Positions 43,083 through 55,300 of a DNA stretch of 64,000 bases are shown here, in pieces; the stretch's first letter is position 1; every line of letters starts with the position of its first letter. Below the pieces are notes generated by a model, which was not told the DNA's origin, searched no databases, and saw only the letters and a list, made by a program, of their open reading frames with translations. Source of the stretch: Rhipidocladum racemiflorum (lineage: Eukaryota; Streptophyta; Magnoliopsida; Poales; Poaceae); NCBI GenBank assembly GCA_036346355.1, contig CM070569.1, positions 43,750,276 to 43,814,275 on the forward strand, given 5' to 3'. Both the position numbers and the translations under genes were made by a program.

Positions 43083-44759
43083 ATGGTGGTAACAACTAGA
43101 TCTCAAGAAGTAATGGCAGGAAAGGAGGAAGTAGCGGAACTGAGAGCAGAGTTATCGATAATCAAGGAGGATTTAGTAGATTTGAAGAGTTTGAAAACAG
43201 AGTTTCAGGAGATGAAGGAACTTTTGAAGCGCATGTGCATGGCTGGTTCTTCCAGTTCAAAGAATCCCGAAGAAGAAAATATGAACAAGACCAGCATGAC
43301 TGAGACCGAAGGAGTTGGGGTCGGTGTGGTGATGACAGATCTATCTTCGGCTGGGGCTCAGGTAATTCGTCCGAACTCCTCTGAACCTGTACTGGTACAA
43401 AAGGGAGGTAGATTGGATAGAAGGGAAAAAGAAGTCCAATTCGAAGTAGAGAATAACCCTTGGCCTCCAGGTCACAACACTGATTTCGGTACAATCAATA
43501 GACCATATATGAACACCAATACAGGACAGATGAACTGGAAGGGAACTTTTCAACCGACGAGTGGTTTTGATGAGCAAGGGTCAAGACGGCCACCTGTGCA
43601 TATGTGGAACAACTATGGCAGAGGAGTGCCTCGTTCTGGTGTTCGGTGGATTGACGGACAGACACATCAATATATGGGGGAATTCAACGATTCAGGCCAA
43701 TATATAGAGGCAGTGATTAAGGGACCACGCTTGGAGATTCCATTATTTGAAGGAGATGAAGTGTTGAATTGGTTAAAACAGTGTGAAAAGTTTTTTGAGA
43801 TATATGGCACACCATTTGAGCAGTGGGTTAATCTATCAACCGCGCATTTGACAGGACGTTCAGCAACTTGGTTCAAAGGGATTGGAATTCAGAGTGGCTC
43901 GCTGACCTGGCCACAATTCTGTGCGATGATCAGTGATCGGTTCTCAGACATATCAGCACATGAAGCAGTGGAGGCATTACAAAATATCAGACAGCAAACT
44001 ACAGTCTCTGATTATATTGACAAATTTGAAGAGTGTGTTGCCAATGTTAAAAGGGATCACTCATATTTGCAAGAACACTTTTTGTTGAGTTGCTTTATTG
44101 GTGGTTTAAGGGGAGAAATTAAACATGAGGTGAGTGGACAGAGGCCACAAGGATTAATGGAAGGATATTGGTATGCTAGAGTGTATGAGAAAGCTTCAGC
44201 AGCTAGAAGAGCTCAGTCGGCAAGCAGTTTTAACAGGAACCGACCTATGAACCATATGAGTAGATTTAATCCAGCTAGCAACAAACCAGTGACTTAGAAG
44301 AACACTGACAATGTAACTCAAACCAGAGAAGAAGGCAAGAATAGAAACCTCTGTTGGTACTGTAAGGAGCCGTGGAGCTCTGCGCATCGATGTCAAGTTA
44401 AGAGAGCATTACATGCTTTGTTGATGAAAGGTGATGAAGAGGAAGTGTGCAAAGAAGATGATAAAGAAACAGTTGTTGATAGTGGCTTTGTGACGGCACC
44501 TGGGAGCCCAGAGGAATCAAATCCATCTCAAGCTATAGAACAATTGATGCAGATATCGCAACAAGCAGCTATTGGAATGGTTAATATATCCACTTTTACT
44601 CTGATCACCAGTATTGGGGGCATTAAAGCGGTGGCATTAGTGGATAGTGGCAGCACGAATTCATTCATCAACTACGAGCTGGCCATTAAGGCCAATTGCG
44701 TTTTGAGTTATGGTACACCTCAGAGAGTAGCTGTGGCTGGGGGTGGAGTTACAAACTGA
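43083..44759 (+). pseudogene. gag and start of protease, gypsy element
   Basis: The frame opens at 43083 (GTGGTAACAACTAGATCT; an ATG overlaps at 43083-43085). It encodes a coiled, Glu/Lys-rich N-terminus and a gag core (LEIPLFEGDEVLNWL, RSATWFKG, SDYIDKFEEC). A TAG at 44295-44297 interrupts it, after which the same frame continues with a zinc-knuckle-like CWYCKEPW then AHRC. The aspartic protease motif ALVDSGSTNSFI follows (about 44632-44667). The frame ends at 44757-44759 because of an indel in a G run just upstream. Structural protein of the particle; not functional as it stands. Confidence 0.88.
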
Positions 44760-47059
44760 TGCTCGAGTGGAAGAATTGGACTATATTATTCAAGGAACCC
44801 ACTTCAAGAACTCTTTCAATTTACTGCCATTAAAAACTTATGACCTCATATTGGGCGCCGATTGGATTTTTGAACACAGTCCTATTGGGCTTGATTTAAG
44901 GCAGCGGATTTTATCTATATGTAAGTGTGGCAAGATTATTCGGTTTATGGATTTCACTAGTCCTACCAATCCAAGCCATATTAGAGCTACTAAATTAGAG
45001 AAACTGATGCAGAAGAAGGTGTTTGGATGTATAATACAGGTCCAGAATATGAACATGGAGGAGACTGAGACAGATCGAGTCATTTCGGCGGACATTGAGG
45101 ATGTCTTGCGTCAATTCCCTGAAATTATGGCTGAAACCAAGGGATTACCGCCCAAGAGAGATTGTGACCATGCTATTCACTTAAAGCAGGGTTTTGAGCC
45201 ACCAAATCTCAGACCATACAAAGTTCCACATTACCAAAAAGAGGCCATGGAGAATATCATTAAACAGTTAATTGAGAACAAGGAAATCAGGAACCGCATC
45301 AGTCCTTTTGCATCCCCTGCAGTAATGGTTAGAAAAAAAGATGGTTCATGGCGGTTGTGTGTAGATTACAGACAATTGAACTCGATGACAGTAAAGAATA
45401 AGTTTCCCATGCCAATTATTGAGGATCTTCTGGATGAGCTTCATGGATCAACTATTTTCACAAAGTTGGACTTAAGATCAGGTTATCACCAAATTAGGAT
45501 GAGAGAAGAAGATGTGCATAAAACAGCTTTCAAAACTCATTTAGGCCATTATGAGTATCTTGTAATGCCTTTTGGATTATCCAATGCCCCAGCCACTTTT
45601 CAATCTTTGATGAACACTATTTTTGAGCAATATTTGAGGAAGTTTGTATTGGTTTTCTTTGATGACATATTGATTTATAGCAAATGCCGGCAAGAGCACA
45701 AGGAGCAGCTCAGAACTGTATTACAAGTACTGAAGAAACATGAACTCAAAGTGAAGGCTAGTAAGTGCCTTTTTGTTGTTCCTCAGGTGGAATACTTAGG
45801 GCATATTATTAATGGACAAGGAGTGGCTACTGATCCCAAGAAGATTCAAGATGTTGTCAGTTGGCCTACTCCAAAAGGGGTCACGCAGCTCAGGGGTTTT
45901 TTTGGGGTTGACAGGGTATTATAGAAGGTTCATTAAAGGATATGGACAAATATGTCGGCCGCTGTTTGAATTGCTGGAAAAAAATTCCTGGAAGTGGGGA
46001 GATGAACAGACTCAAGCTGTTGAAGAACTCAAGAGAAGAATGACCACTTGTCCAGTCCTTGCTCTTCCAGATTTCTCCCAGCCATTTGTGATTGAGACGG
46101 ATGCTTGTGGTACAGGTATTGGTGGTGTGTTAATGCAGGCGAGTAGACCGATTGCTTATTTTAGTAAGACATTGGGAATCAAGGCGGCTGGTCAATCGGT
46201 ATATGATAAGGAAGCTTTAGCCATTTTAGAAGCATTAAGAAGGTGGAGGCATTATTTTTGGGGAGGAAAATTGATCATTAGGACTGATCAGAAAAGCCTC
46301 CAGTACATCACAACTCAGAGGCTCACGGAAGGGACTCAACATAAATTATTGCTCAAGCTATTGGAGTTTGATTACCAAGTCGAATATAAAAGGGGTAAAG
46401 AGAATGTGGCAGCTGACGCTTTGTCAAGGAGGGATAGTCAATGGGATCCTCATAAAGATTCTTGTTTAGCTATCACTACTGTCGTGCCAGAATGGATCTT
46501 GGAAATCAAAGACAGTTATGTTGATGATGAACACAGCAAGAAAATGTTAATGGAGGTTCAAACAGCTAAGGAATCGAATGCTGAATACTCTTTAGTAGCC
46601 GGTCTCTTGAGATATAGAGGAAGGATATATGTGGGGGACAAGGATGGGATAAGACAGAAGATTCTGTTAAATTTTCACGCATCGAAATTTGGAGGGCACT
46701 CAGGAGTTCGAGCTACTTATCACCGAGTAAAGAAGTTGTTTTATTGGCCTAAATTGAAGAAGGAGGTAGAGCAATTCATTGCAGAGTGCCCGGTTTGCCA
46801 ACTTACTAAACCAGAACACATACAAATTCCTGGATTATTGGAGCCGTTGGAGATTCCAGATTTGGCTTGGACACACATATCAATGGATTTTGTTGAAGGG
46901 CTTCCAAAATCGCAGGGTAAGGATGTTGTATTAGTCGTGGTAGATAGGTTGACTAAATATGCTCACTTCATTGGCATGTCACATCCTTATACCATGGAAC
47001 AAGTTGTTCAAGTGTTTATTGACAACATCTTGAAATTGCATGGAGTACCGATTCAGTAG
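44743..47059 (+). pseudogene. Reverse transcriptase, RNase H and integrase part, gypsy element
   Basis: The first frame (to 45924) has the end of protease, then reverse transcriptase: KKDGSWRLCVDYRQLN, KLDLRSGYHQIRM, MPFGLSNAPATFQ and the catalytic VFFDDILIYS. At about 45895-45910 a T run shifts the frame. The next frame (45812-47059) carries GYYRRFIKG, RNase H with ETDACGTGIGGVLMQ, and integrase with its zinc-binding H-x-H then CPVCQLTK. The integrase core follows from WTHISMDFVEGLP. A stop at 47057-47059 with another frame change breaks the integrase core. The parts are otherwise well kept, in line with young LTRs. Confidence 0.9.
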
Positions 47060-48051
47060 TCATCGATCGTGATCGGATATTTACTAGCAAATTTTTCACT
47101 GAGATTTTCAAAGCGTTGAACATATCACTTCGAATGAGCACGGCATATCACCCTCAAAGTGACGGACAAACTGAAAGGGTTAATCAGTGTCTTGAGGCAT
47201 ATTTGAGGTGTATGGTGTTTCAGAAACCGAAAAGCTGGTTCTCTTGTTTGTCACTGGCAGAGTGGTGGTAAAAAACCACCTATCATACATCGCTGAAATC
47301 TACACCTTTCCAAGCTTTATATGGTTATTCTCCTCCACAAATGGGCGAGTTCACAGTTCCAAGTTCTGTCTCAGAGGAAGCCAAATCAGCTTTGAGGCAA
47401 AAAGAGGAGATTCTTCAAGGAATCAAAAGAAATTTACAGCAAGCACAAGAAAGAATCAAACATTTTGCTGACAAGCATAGAACAGAGAGGGTTTTGGAGA
47501 TCGGAGATATGGTGTATTTGAAGTTACAACCATACCGAATGAATGCATTCGGGCTAAGGGGGTCTCTCAAGCTAATGTCTAAATTCTATGGACCATTCCG
47601 GGTCATAGAAAAGATTGGAAAAGTGGCCTACAAACTTCAATTACCTAATGATGCTGGTATTCATCCTGTATTTCACGTCAGCCAGTTGAAAAAACATTTA
47701 GGGTCTCAAGCTATACCGCTCCCAGGGTTACCAATGGTGGCTGATAATGGTCAGATAAAAACAGAGCCGGTTGCTGTTTTAGATCGAAGAATAGTACCAA
47801 GGAACGGAGTACCGAGCGCTCAGTGGTTAATTCAGTGGTTGAATCTAGCTCCTGAAGATGCAACTTGGGAGGATGTCACTTTTATTCAAACTATTTTCCA
47901 GATTTTGTTCCTTGAGGACAAGGAACATGCTACGAGGGGGTATTGTCAGGAACTTGGATCAAGCGGCAAAACTTCAGAAGAAGCCTGGGAACGTTTCGTG
48001 AGTGAAGTCAGCTGCGAAGTCATCATGATGCCGACTTCTAACTGGGAATAG
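47060..48051 (+). pseudogene. Integrase C-terminus and chromodomain-like tail, gypsy element
   Basis: After the break near 47057 the integrase core resumes with AYHPQSDGQTERVNQ. A TAA near 47269 (in GTGGTGGTAAAAAACC) interrupts it again. From 47341 the frame is open to 48051. It holds the GPFRVIEKIGKVAYKLQLP module and then DRRIVPRNG and QWLNLAPEDATWED, similar to the chromodomain-like tail of plant chromoviruses, which helps to target insertion. The last residues run into the 3' LTR. Confidence 0.85.
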
Positions 48052-48358
48052 ACCGTGGAGATTAAACCTCAAGAATTATGTAGTAGATCTGAGGGTAAAC
48101 GAATGTAGTAATTATCACTGTAACCGTAATTTCTTTTCGGTTGTTTTGGCTGGTAACTCACTGCTGTAATTCCGCTCGGGTATATAAGCCGAGTCCTGGA
48201 GACAGAGAACCAACTTTGGATTGATCAACTTATATCTCAAGTAAAGTTGTTATCGTAAAGTAGTTAGCCGTATCTCTCTTACTTTACTCTTCTGTTACGA
48301 TATGGTTCTATAGAAAATTTTCTTCTTCAATCAGTTGCGCTATTGTCAGTTCCTGACA
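47944..48358 (+). repeat. 3' LTR of the gypsy element
   Basis: 415 bp, TGTCAGGAAC to GTTCCTGACA, 411 of 415 positions identical to the 5' LTR by eye. Preceded by the purine tract CTACGAGGGGGTAT and followed by CCTTA. Confidence 0.95.
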
Positions 48359-48363
48359 CCTTA

Positions 48364-48890
48364 TCGTTGCAGCCGCCCGCCCCAGCCGCCTCTCCTACAC
48401 CAACTATTCCAACAAGGGTCGATTACCTGACGACTAAAAGATGAGTACAACTAAAGATTGTGAAATATGATTCTAATTAGGTTGTGTAATTTTTCGTCTA
48501 GTCCATGGTTTCAAATAATCTTTCGCGTGGATTATGGAACTGGGAGATCTTCTTTGTTTAGATTATGGAATTAGAATGAGATTGATTTCTCAGAATCGTC
48601 ATGTGCGGACAATACGCTATATTTGTGTATCAGTTTCATGTTTTTGTGTGTGTACATGAGATGCTTGATGAATTGTCTCAAAAGAAATTTCAATCAACTC
48701 GAACCTGCTGTGCCCTTTGGAATGCAATCTTGCGGCAAACTCTGAATCCTTCCAGCACCAAATTAGTATGTGTAATCTGTACCACAATTACTATCCAGGT
48801 AGCCATGATCCTCATTTCTACAGTTAATTGATTTCCCCATGATTGGAGTCTATTCTCCTTGACACTATCCATTTGGAATTTGAGCAATGC
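48364..48890. other. Intergenic, nothing recognised
   Basis: Continues the sequence interrupted by the gypsy element. Two short opposing open frames have no motif. Confidence 0.3.
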
Positions 48891-48892
48891 TT

Positions 48893-49022
48893 CTATGTTT
48901 TTCCTCTCAATACAAGTTGCACAAATCTTGAAGCAAGCGAAAGGGTAAGTAATCCTCATCTACCCTTCATTAGTGTTTTAATATTTGTGCAACTTTAAAA
49001 AAGAAGAGCACATAAGCACCTC
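48893..49022. mobile_element. MITE with GCTTCTAT ends, copy 3
   Basis: Begins GCAATGCTTCTATGTTTTTC and ends GAGCACATAAGCACC. The interior shares AATACAAGTTGCACAAATCTTG and TTTGTGCAACTTTAAAA, which are themselves inverse. Confidence 0.65.
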
Positions 49023-49125
49023 TCTTGGAATTTTTGCCCTAAAAGAATACTATCCAGTTGGAATGACACACCTCTCGATAGATATTCGATCTATCTTGCC
49101 GGCTCAACCTACAGTTAGTTAATTA

Positions 49126-49385
49126 CTCCCTCCAATTTGATAATAGATGTCGTTTTGGACATCGACACGGTCTTCAAAACACAACTTTGACGGCTATTTT
49201 TTATTATAATATATTTATAAAACCCAATAAAATTATAATATTATGAACGTACTTCTCGAGACAAGTCTACACATATAATTTTCATATATCCAATTTAAAT
49301 ATTTAAAAATATATCGATAATCAAAGTTTTAGAAGTTTGACCATCACTATATCCAAAATGACATCTATTATCAAACTGGAGGGAA
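49126..49385. mobile_element. Stowaway-type MITE, 260 bp
   Basis: TA then CTCCCTCCAATTTGATAATAG at the left; CTATTATCAAACTGGAGGGA at the right, followed by TA. Inverse ends of about 20 bp and a TA duplication define the Stowaway (Tc1/mariner-derived) class. Confidence 0.9.
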
Positions 49386-49483
49386 TACTATCGTTACATG
49401 CAAACATCTCAACTAAATCCCAACGTTCCGTGCACAACTGATCGCCCCAAGCTCCAAATCTTATGGACGCCGTAGGGTGTATT

Positions 49484-49706
49484 TGGTTCATAGGATGAGG
49501 TTGAATGGGATGAAATGGTAATGTACCATTGATTCCATTATTTTAGGTGAATAAGATGGTTCAGCATCTAGAGGGAATATTCCTTAAATTTGTATCACTT
49601 GATCTTGGAGGGGATGATTCCATTCAAGCAACCAAACGCGTGGATGATTTTTTTCTTGAACCATCTCATACGTGTACCACTTGGTACAGGCAACCGAACG
49701 CACCCT
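49484..49706. mobile_element. Small MITE with AGGGTGNNTTTGGTT ends
   Basis: AGGGTGTATTTGGTTCATAGG at the left, and GGCAACCGAACGCACCCT at the right in inverse orientation. GGATGATTCCATT-type words recur inside. The flanks suggest a 2- to 3-bp duplication containing TA, but it is not clean. Confidence 0.6.
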
Positions 49707-49709
49707 AGT

Positions 49710-51400
49710 CAGTGCGTAGGAATCGATCGATGGACCGGACTCCTCTCCAAGCAGCACAGCTGACGGTTTTGTATGGCGTGCTGTCCACTGTGGCAAAGAG
49801 AGGCGACTTTTTGGCATGTTCATAATAATATATCTTGATTTGACATGTAACTTTTAGAAGGAGCAAAGATCACATTGTGATGGGTTCACACATTGGCAGC
49901 CTATATTAACCCACAATTTGGATTAATATTCTGATTAAATACTGATACCAACGAAAATATTTTTTTTGACATTTGTCTGTAGTTTATTTATCGTTGAATT
50001 ACTCAAGCAGACGTGCGGAAATTCAGACTTGGAACCACTGGACGTACTTGAAATTGTTTCATTGCATTGAGTGATTATTGATTTGTCTCTGACATGTACG
50101 TGGTACTACTATTGATGTTGAATTAGTGAGCTGAACTGACTCAACCATGTTAGTAATTAGGTGTCGATGCCCTTCACATTGAGCTGAATTGACTCAACCA
50201 TGTAGTATTAGCTGTAGATGTCCTTCACATTGAGGTCCTCATGACAACCACGCAATGTCAACGAATCATCAAATGCCGGCTATTTTAATTTGCTAATCAT
50301 TTTCAACTTCTAAAATTTCCTATTCATGAAGACTTCAGAATGTGTGCCGAAAGTCTAACCCTAGCTGACTAACAAAGGTCAAACTCGGTTTTTCTTCTCC
50401 TTTTTTTGTTCCTGCAAGATACAGAGAACAATTTAACAAACGAAGAGCCCGATTCGTTGTTTCCACGGGGAAACAATTCGTGCTCTGTTTCCAGTTTGAC
50501 TAGGACGACAAGACATCTTTTCTGTTGTGTTAAATCCTCCCCAAACGATTTTATAACACCTATTTAACAAATAGGTCTAGGGGTGGAAATCGAGCCAAAT
50601 CATTGTGTTTACGAGCTTTTTTGAAATTGACATAGTTTGATTTAATATGATTTTATTTACAATTTGGAATTATTTTTAGAGTCGAGCCAACGAGCCGAGC
50701 CAGAGCAAAAACCAATTTCATTCAAAATTAACCCATTCAATGATTAATCACACAACCGTCGCAATAAACGACGCCACTCGACGACAAATAAATGCCATGA
50801 CCATAACACAGATCAGTGATCCTCATTCTGCATTGGAACTGCCAAAAGTTACCAGCGGTTGATCAGACTGAGGAGATTAAAGGCCAAACATCAAGTCAAT
50901 AACTTTGGGCAACACAGGTTTTGTCGGTGAAGCCATGGGGCTCCAGAGGCACCTCGATCGCCCGCATTGCAGCTGCCATTTGGAACAGAATTGCTAGGCA
51001 AAGGTGCTACTAGCGTTTTACCTGTTGCAAGTGCAACTTGCAAAGCCGCTTGGTGCTACAGGCTGTGATGGGGAAATGGAACTGTTGCCCCGTCTTGATA
51101 GTTCTCATCGGTGTTCTCGTTCAGATACGGTCGCTGCCATGGATCCATTTGCTTCACCCCCAATGATAAGAACACTGTTTAACCGCTGACCATGCTTGGC
51201 GAGTGCTTTCTGTGTATCATGCCGGCTCTAAAACATATAGAAAAAGATATAACGCGATGAACAAAGGACAGGGCTGGGGCCTTCAGTGGAATTTTGCATG
51301 TATTTATAATGTTAACATGATTCAACCTAAGCATATAGTGAAGGTCCCACATGAGAACATTATTGCTGGTCGGCAAAATCTTATCACGTCAAGTAAGGTA
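49710..51400. other. Intergenic, nothing firmly recognised
   Basis: Contains a short direct duplication (GAACTGACTCAACCATG and GAATTGACTCAACCATG near 50133 and 50191, each followed by GATGNCCTTCACATTGAG). One small open frame (51004-51189) shows no motif. TAGGGGTGGAAATCG at 50578 resembles a hAT tip but has no partner. Confidence 0.3.
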
Positions 51401-51409
51401 CTGTGTCGT

Positions 51410-51478
51410 AGTATAATATCGATTTTGGGATCTTTTATAGTGTAATATCAACGTTGGGATCTGTTAGTATAATATCAA
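51410..51478. repeat. Short tandem ATAATATC...TTGGGATCT units
   Basis: AGTATAATATCGATTTTGGGATCT, GTGTAATATCAACGTTGGGATCT and AGTATAATATCAA follow each other. The third unit is cut by the Helitron and resumes with TTTTGGGATCTGTT at 57227, which fixes both Helitron ends. Confidence 0.8.
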
Positions 51479-51519
51479 CTAGGAAAATACGTGCGGCGCA
51501 CGCCACACGCGTGAACGGA

Positions 51520-52306
51520 AAAAGAATTTTCTGTTTTTTTTTTCGGAGAAAAAAGCGAAAACTCGGCGTACGACGCGTGCGTGAACGAAAAATGATTTCG
51601 CGTTTTTTTTCGGGTGAAAAAATAGACTTAGACGTATCTTCAAAATTTATGAAGGCTCGAGAAACCGTAGAGACCGAGCCGCGTGCGTGAATGGAAAACG
51701 AATATGCGTTTTTTTAGGGAAAAATGGGACACAAAAATATTTTTTCTGGGGTCTGGAGAGAAAACGGACGATGAAAATATTTTTTCCGGCAAAAACGGAG
51801 GAAGGACGAATGAAAAACGGGTTTGTATTTTTTTAAGAAAAAATGTACCCCGAAAACACAAAAGCGACGCACACCGCGTGCGCGTACGAAAAACAGAATT
51901 ATGTTTTTTTAGGGAAAATGGACCACAAAAACATTTTCCTCGGGACCCAAAGAAAAAACGGACTACAAAAACATTTTTTTTTTGCAAAAATAGAGGAAGG
52001 ATGAACGTAAAATGAATCTCCGTTTTTTTCCGAGAAAAAATGGATAACGAAAATGTTTTTCCCAGGAATTGGAGAAAAAACGGACAACGAAAATATTTTT
52101 TCTAACAAAAACGGAGAAGCGACGAATAAAAAACGAATTTGCATTTTTCCTGAGGGAAAACAGTCAACGTAAAACATTTTTTCCATACTCTAGAGGGAAA
52201 ACGAACAACAAAAACATTTTTTTCCAACAAAAACGGAGAGACGACGGACGAAAAACGAATTTTCATTTTTTTTAGAGAAAACGGAAAACGAAAACATTTT
52301 TCCCAT
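51520..52306. repeat. A-rich minisatellite of the Helitron, left part
   Basis: Degenerate units of the form GAGAAAAAACGGACNACGAAAA then TATTTTTTCCGGCAAAAACGG then AGNACGANNAAAAACG then a TTTTTTT run. The same units resume at 56763-56900 after the nested LTR. Open frames on both strands across it (Lys/Arg/Phe-rich) are artefacts of the repeat. Confidence 0.85.
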
Positions 52307-55300
52307 TGTAACACCCTAGTTTTCGCCTTCTGGAGAAAAACCTAATTTAAATATATTAAATTCAAAAACTTGGAGTTTCCATGGTGTTTATGTTAACCTG
52401 GCATCTATTCCTATTCAAAATCGGGATTTAATTCCCCTCCGGTCGAAAAATTGGATTTTCCAGTTCCCTCCGGTACCCGAAATTTCACCCGAGTCCAAAA
52501 ATGCTCCAAAAATCCCCAAACCACTTCAATTGTGTCCCAAATATTACAAAAGGATTTTAGGAACCTTTCCCCGGATTTTTGGACCTTCGCTCCTATTTTA
52601 TCTCGCGCGGCTTTCGTTTAATGCCCGCAATCCGCGCCTGAATATTTAATTTCACAAATTTCATCCAAATTCCACGAAACCAATTTTATTGGGTTCCAAA
52701 TATTCCAAAATAGTTCTAGGACTTTTTCCGGAATTTTTAGACCATTTTTGCTGATTTTTCCTTAGAGCGGTTCATTTACGTAACTCTTGGCCAACCAAAA
52801 AGTGACACGTGACAGGGCACTGTTGCTCTTCTTCAACCTCACAAAGGAAAACAACAAAGAAGGTTTCTCATCTCTCCATTCATGGCTCCAAGCTTGCAAT
52901 CACTCATAACTTCCACCATAAACCTCCAAATCGTGAACCATCGGTTCCGTTGAATCCTTAGCGACGCCCTCTTGCCATTCCCCACCATTATTCGTCGCGA
53001 ATCTCACCGGATTTTGAGCTGCAACGGAAAAACCGAAATGCATTTAGTTGGCCATAACTCGGCCGTTTCAACTCCGTTTTGCACAATTCCACTTCTCATC
53101 TCTTCATTTTGAAGCCCTCTTTCCAGTGCACACACCCTCCCATTTTCTCCCCAACTCATTCGTCCGGGAGATCGAAGAAACCGCGAGGAACGCCGGGTTT
53201 TCGAAGTTCTTCGAGTTCATCCTTGTAACCTTCTCTCCGGTGAGCCAAATCCAATTCCGATTGCTCCATTGAGTTCGTATGCTTGTCTAGATCGTTAACC
53301 CTCAATCAATTTTAGGATTCCTCATTTGGTGAAGTCGAATTTCGCGTTCTCGTCGCTCCGGCCGAACTCGGGTTTTTCGTTGATTCCTTTGTTTCCGGTG
53401 AGCTTTGATTCAATTCATTGCTATTTTACCTCCCTCTAGATGTCCCTAAGGTGATCCATTACCCGAATTGTGGAGTCATGTTCAAAATTTGTGCAAATTT
53501 CCATTTTTTTCCCAAGTTTTGGACCTCCTATGTTCTTCTTAGTGCTTGCGCATCTGGCCGACCGCCGGCCGCCGTCGTCGCCCATGGCGGCGGCGACCAT
53601 CTCGCCTTGTGGCATGCCTCCTCCGCCCAGCGACGCGCACCACCTCCCTTTGTGGCAGCCAGCCGACCGTCCCAGCCGTGGCGCCATCCCGCTTCGTCGC
53701 CGTGCCGCCATGCGCCATGGCCGGCGCCCCCTTGCTCCTTCCCCTTTCTCTGTTCTCTCCATGGATAGAGCTTGAGGATGAAGTCCAAGCCAATGACAAG
53801 GAGGCCCCACATGGCATAGACTCCATCCAAATCAAGAAAAAACAGAATTTCCTTGCAAAAGAATATTCTGGGAATATTCCTCGGTTTCTCATTTTCCATG
53901 CTTTTCCAACTTCGGATGCTCATAACTTTTCCGTCCGAACTCCGATTGACTCCATTCAAATTTCTAAATTCATTTAAAATCAAGATCTTCCTGCCAGTAT
54001 AACTTTTGTAATTTTTGGATTTTATTTATTTTAGTTTATTTATTTGTTGCTCCGTTTTGCGCGTAACCGCCGATCCCGCCGAGTCCGCCGACCTCGCCGC
54101 CGGACTTCCAGAGTTCGCCATTCTCGCTGTGACCGAGGCAAGTCTCCTTGTCGCATTTTGATCCCATGATTTATAAATGTTTTACACTGTTTTACAAATT
54201 GCATTGCTATTTATATTAAATGGATGATGTTAACGTTAGGTTATTAGTTATACCTGTTGTTCCTACCTCCTTGACATTGTTATCCCTGATCCTTTGTCAC
54301 CATAGTATAGTAATCCACCAATATAAATATTTTTGGAAAAATATTCTTTAACTAGGGAAAAAGACGGTTGGAAAGACACGATCGGTGGAACAAGTGGTAC
54401 GAAATGTAAATTGGAGATTTCGCGAATATTAGCGTTGTGGGGTAGTCGTTATGGAATTGATCTATGCATGGTAATCCATATAATTTGGGTGGATTGGAAG
54501 CATATTGGAAGATATATGATGTCAAGAGTAATAGTCGGTAAAAATAAATAAATGATATTGAGAGGCATACTTGTGGATTAAGTAGAATATGTGGTGACTT
54601 ATATTTCGGTGGATTTTAACAAGCATACTATGTGATAATCATTTAGGGAGAATTGTGAATAATCCAGAATGTTTGGTGGTTTAGTAAATGATAATGTTAC
54701 GTATTCTTGGTGGATAAAATGTAGATGATTTAGCGATGACAATGTAAAGGGTTACAATAGGTGATGGGGAGAATGATACTCGATGATTTAATCAATGATA
54801 TTATCAAATACACTCGATGTATGAAGTGGATAATATTGAGAATCGTACTCGGTGGTTTAGTAGATGATTTTGGGAAATAGGGTTTTACGATAACCATTTG
54901 TGTGGGATTATGAATAATGTGGATTGGGTGTGATTTGCTTAGTCAACCTGGTGTCATTGTTTATGGAAACAGCTCTAGGTAATGAATTCTTGCAATCTTG
55001 GATTTGTGGAATCTTTCATGAAATATGCTCGGGGATGAAATTAGGAGTTATTCTCGGTGGATCAAGTAGATTAAAAGACCAATCGATGTGTGGATGATGG
55101 GTAATCAATAAGGAGGCTCATATTTTGAGGAGATTGTTTCATATACAATGATAATAATAGCTTGGCATGATTTTAGAGTTATGATGGCACATGATATCAA
55201 CTTTACATGGTGGAAGTACTAAATTGGACTGGATTATATCGTACCATGAAAAGAATGGGAGAATCGCGGTGGCCTCTTAAATTTTGAGAAGTACCGATTT

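Larger units (their letters stand above)
42440..48358 (+). mobile_element. Ty3/gypsy chromovirus-type retrotransposon, 5919 bp
   Basis: Complete by its ends: two 415-bp LTRs, CCTTA duplications at 42435-42439 and 48359-48363, a primer site GGTATCAGAGC just after the 5' LTR and a polypurine tract ACGAGGGGG before the 3' LTR. Internal order gag, protease, reverse transcriptase, RNase H, integrase places it in Ty3/gypsy. A chromodomain-like end and the small size suggest a Reina-like or related chromovirus. The LTRs differ at only 4 sites, so it is recent. Yet the coding part has at least two stops and three frame changes. Confidence 0.95.

Noticed and set aside
50578..50705. hAT-like tip TAGGGGTGGAAATCG
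   Set aside because: No inverse partner or 8-bp duplication could be found nearby.
51454..52314. Lys/Arg/Phe-rich frames on both strands
   Set aside because: Artefacts of the A-rich minisatellite.
53418..53983. Possible gene inside the solo-LTR-like element
   Set aside because: GC-rich frames on both strands without motif or consistent splice sites; more likely LTR sequence.
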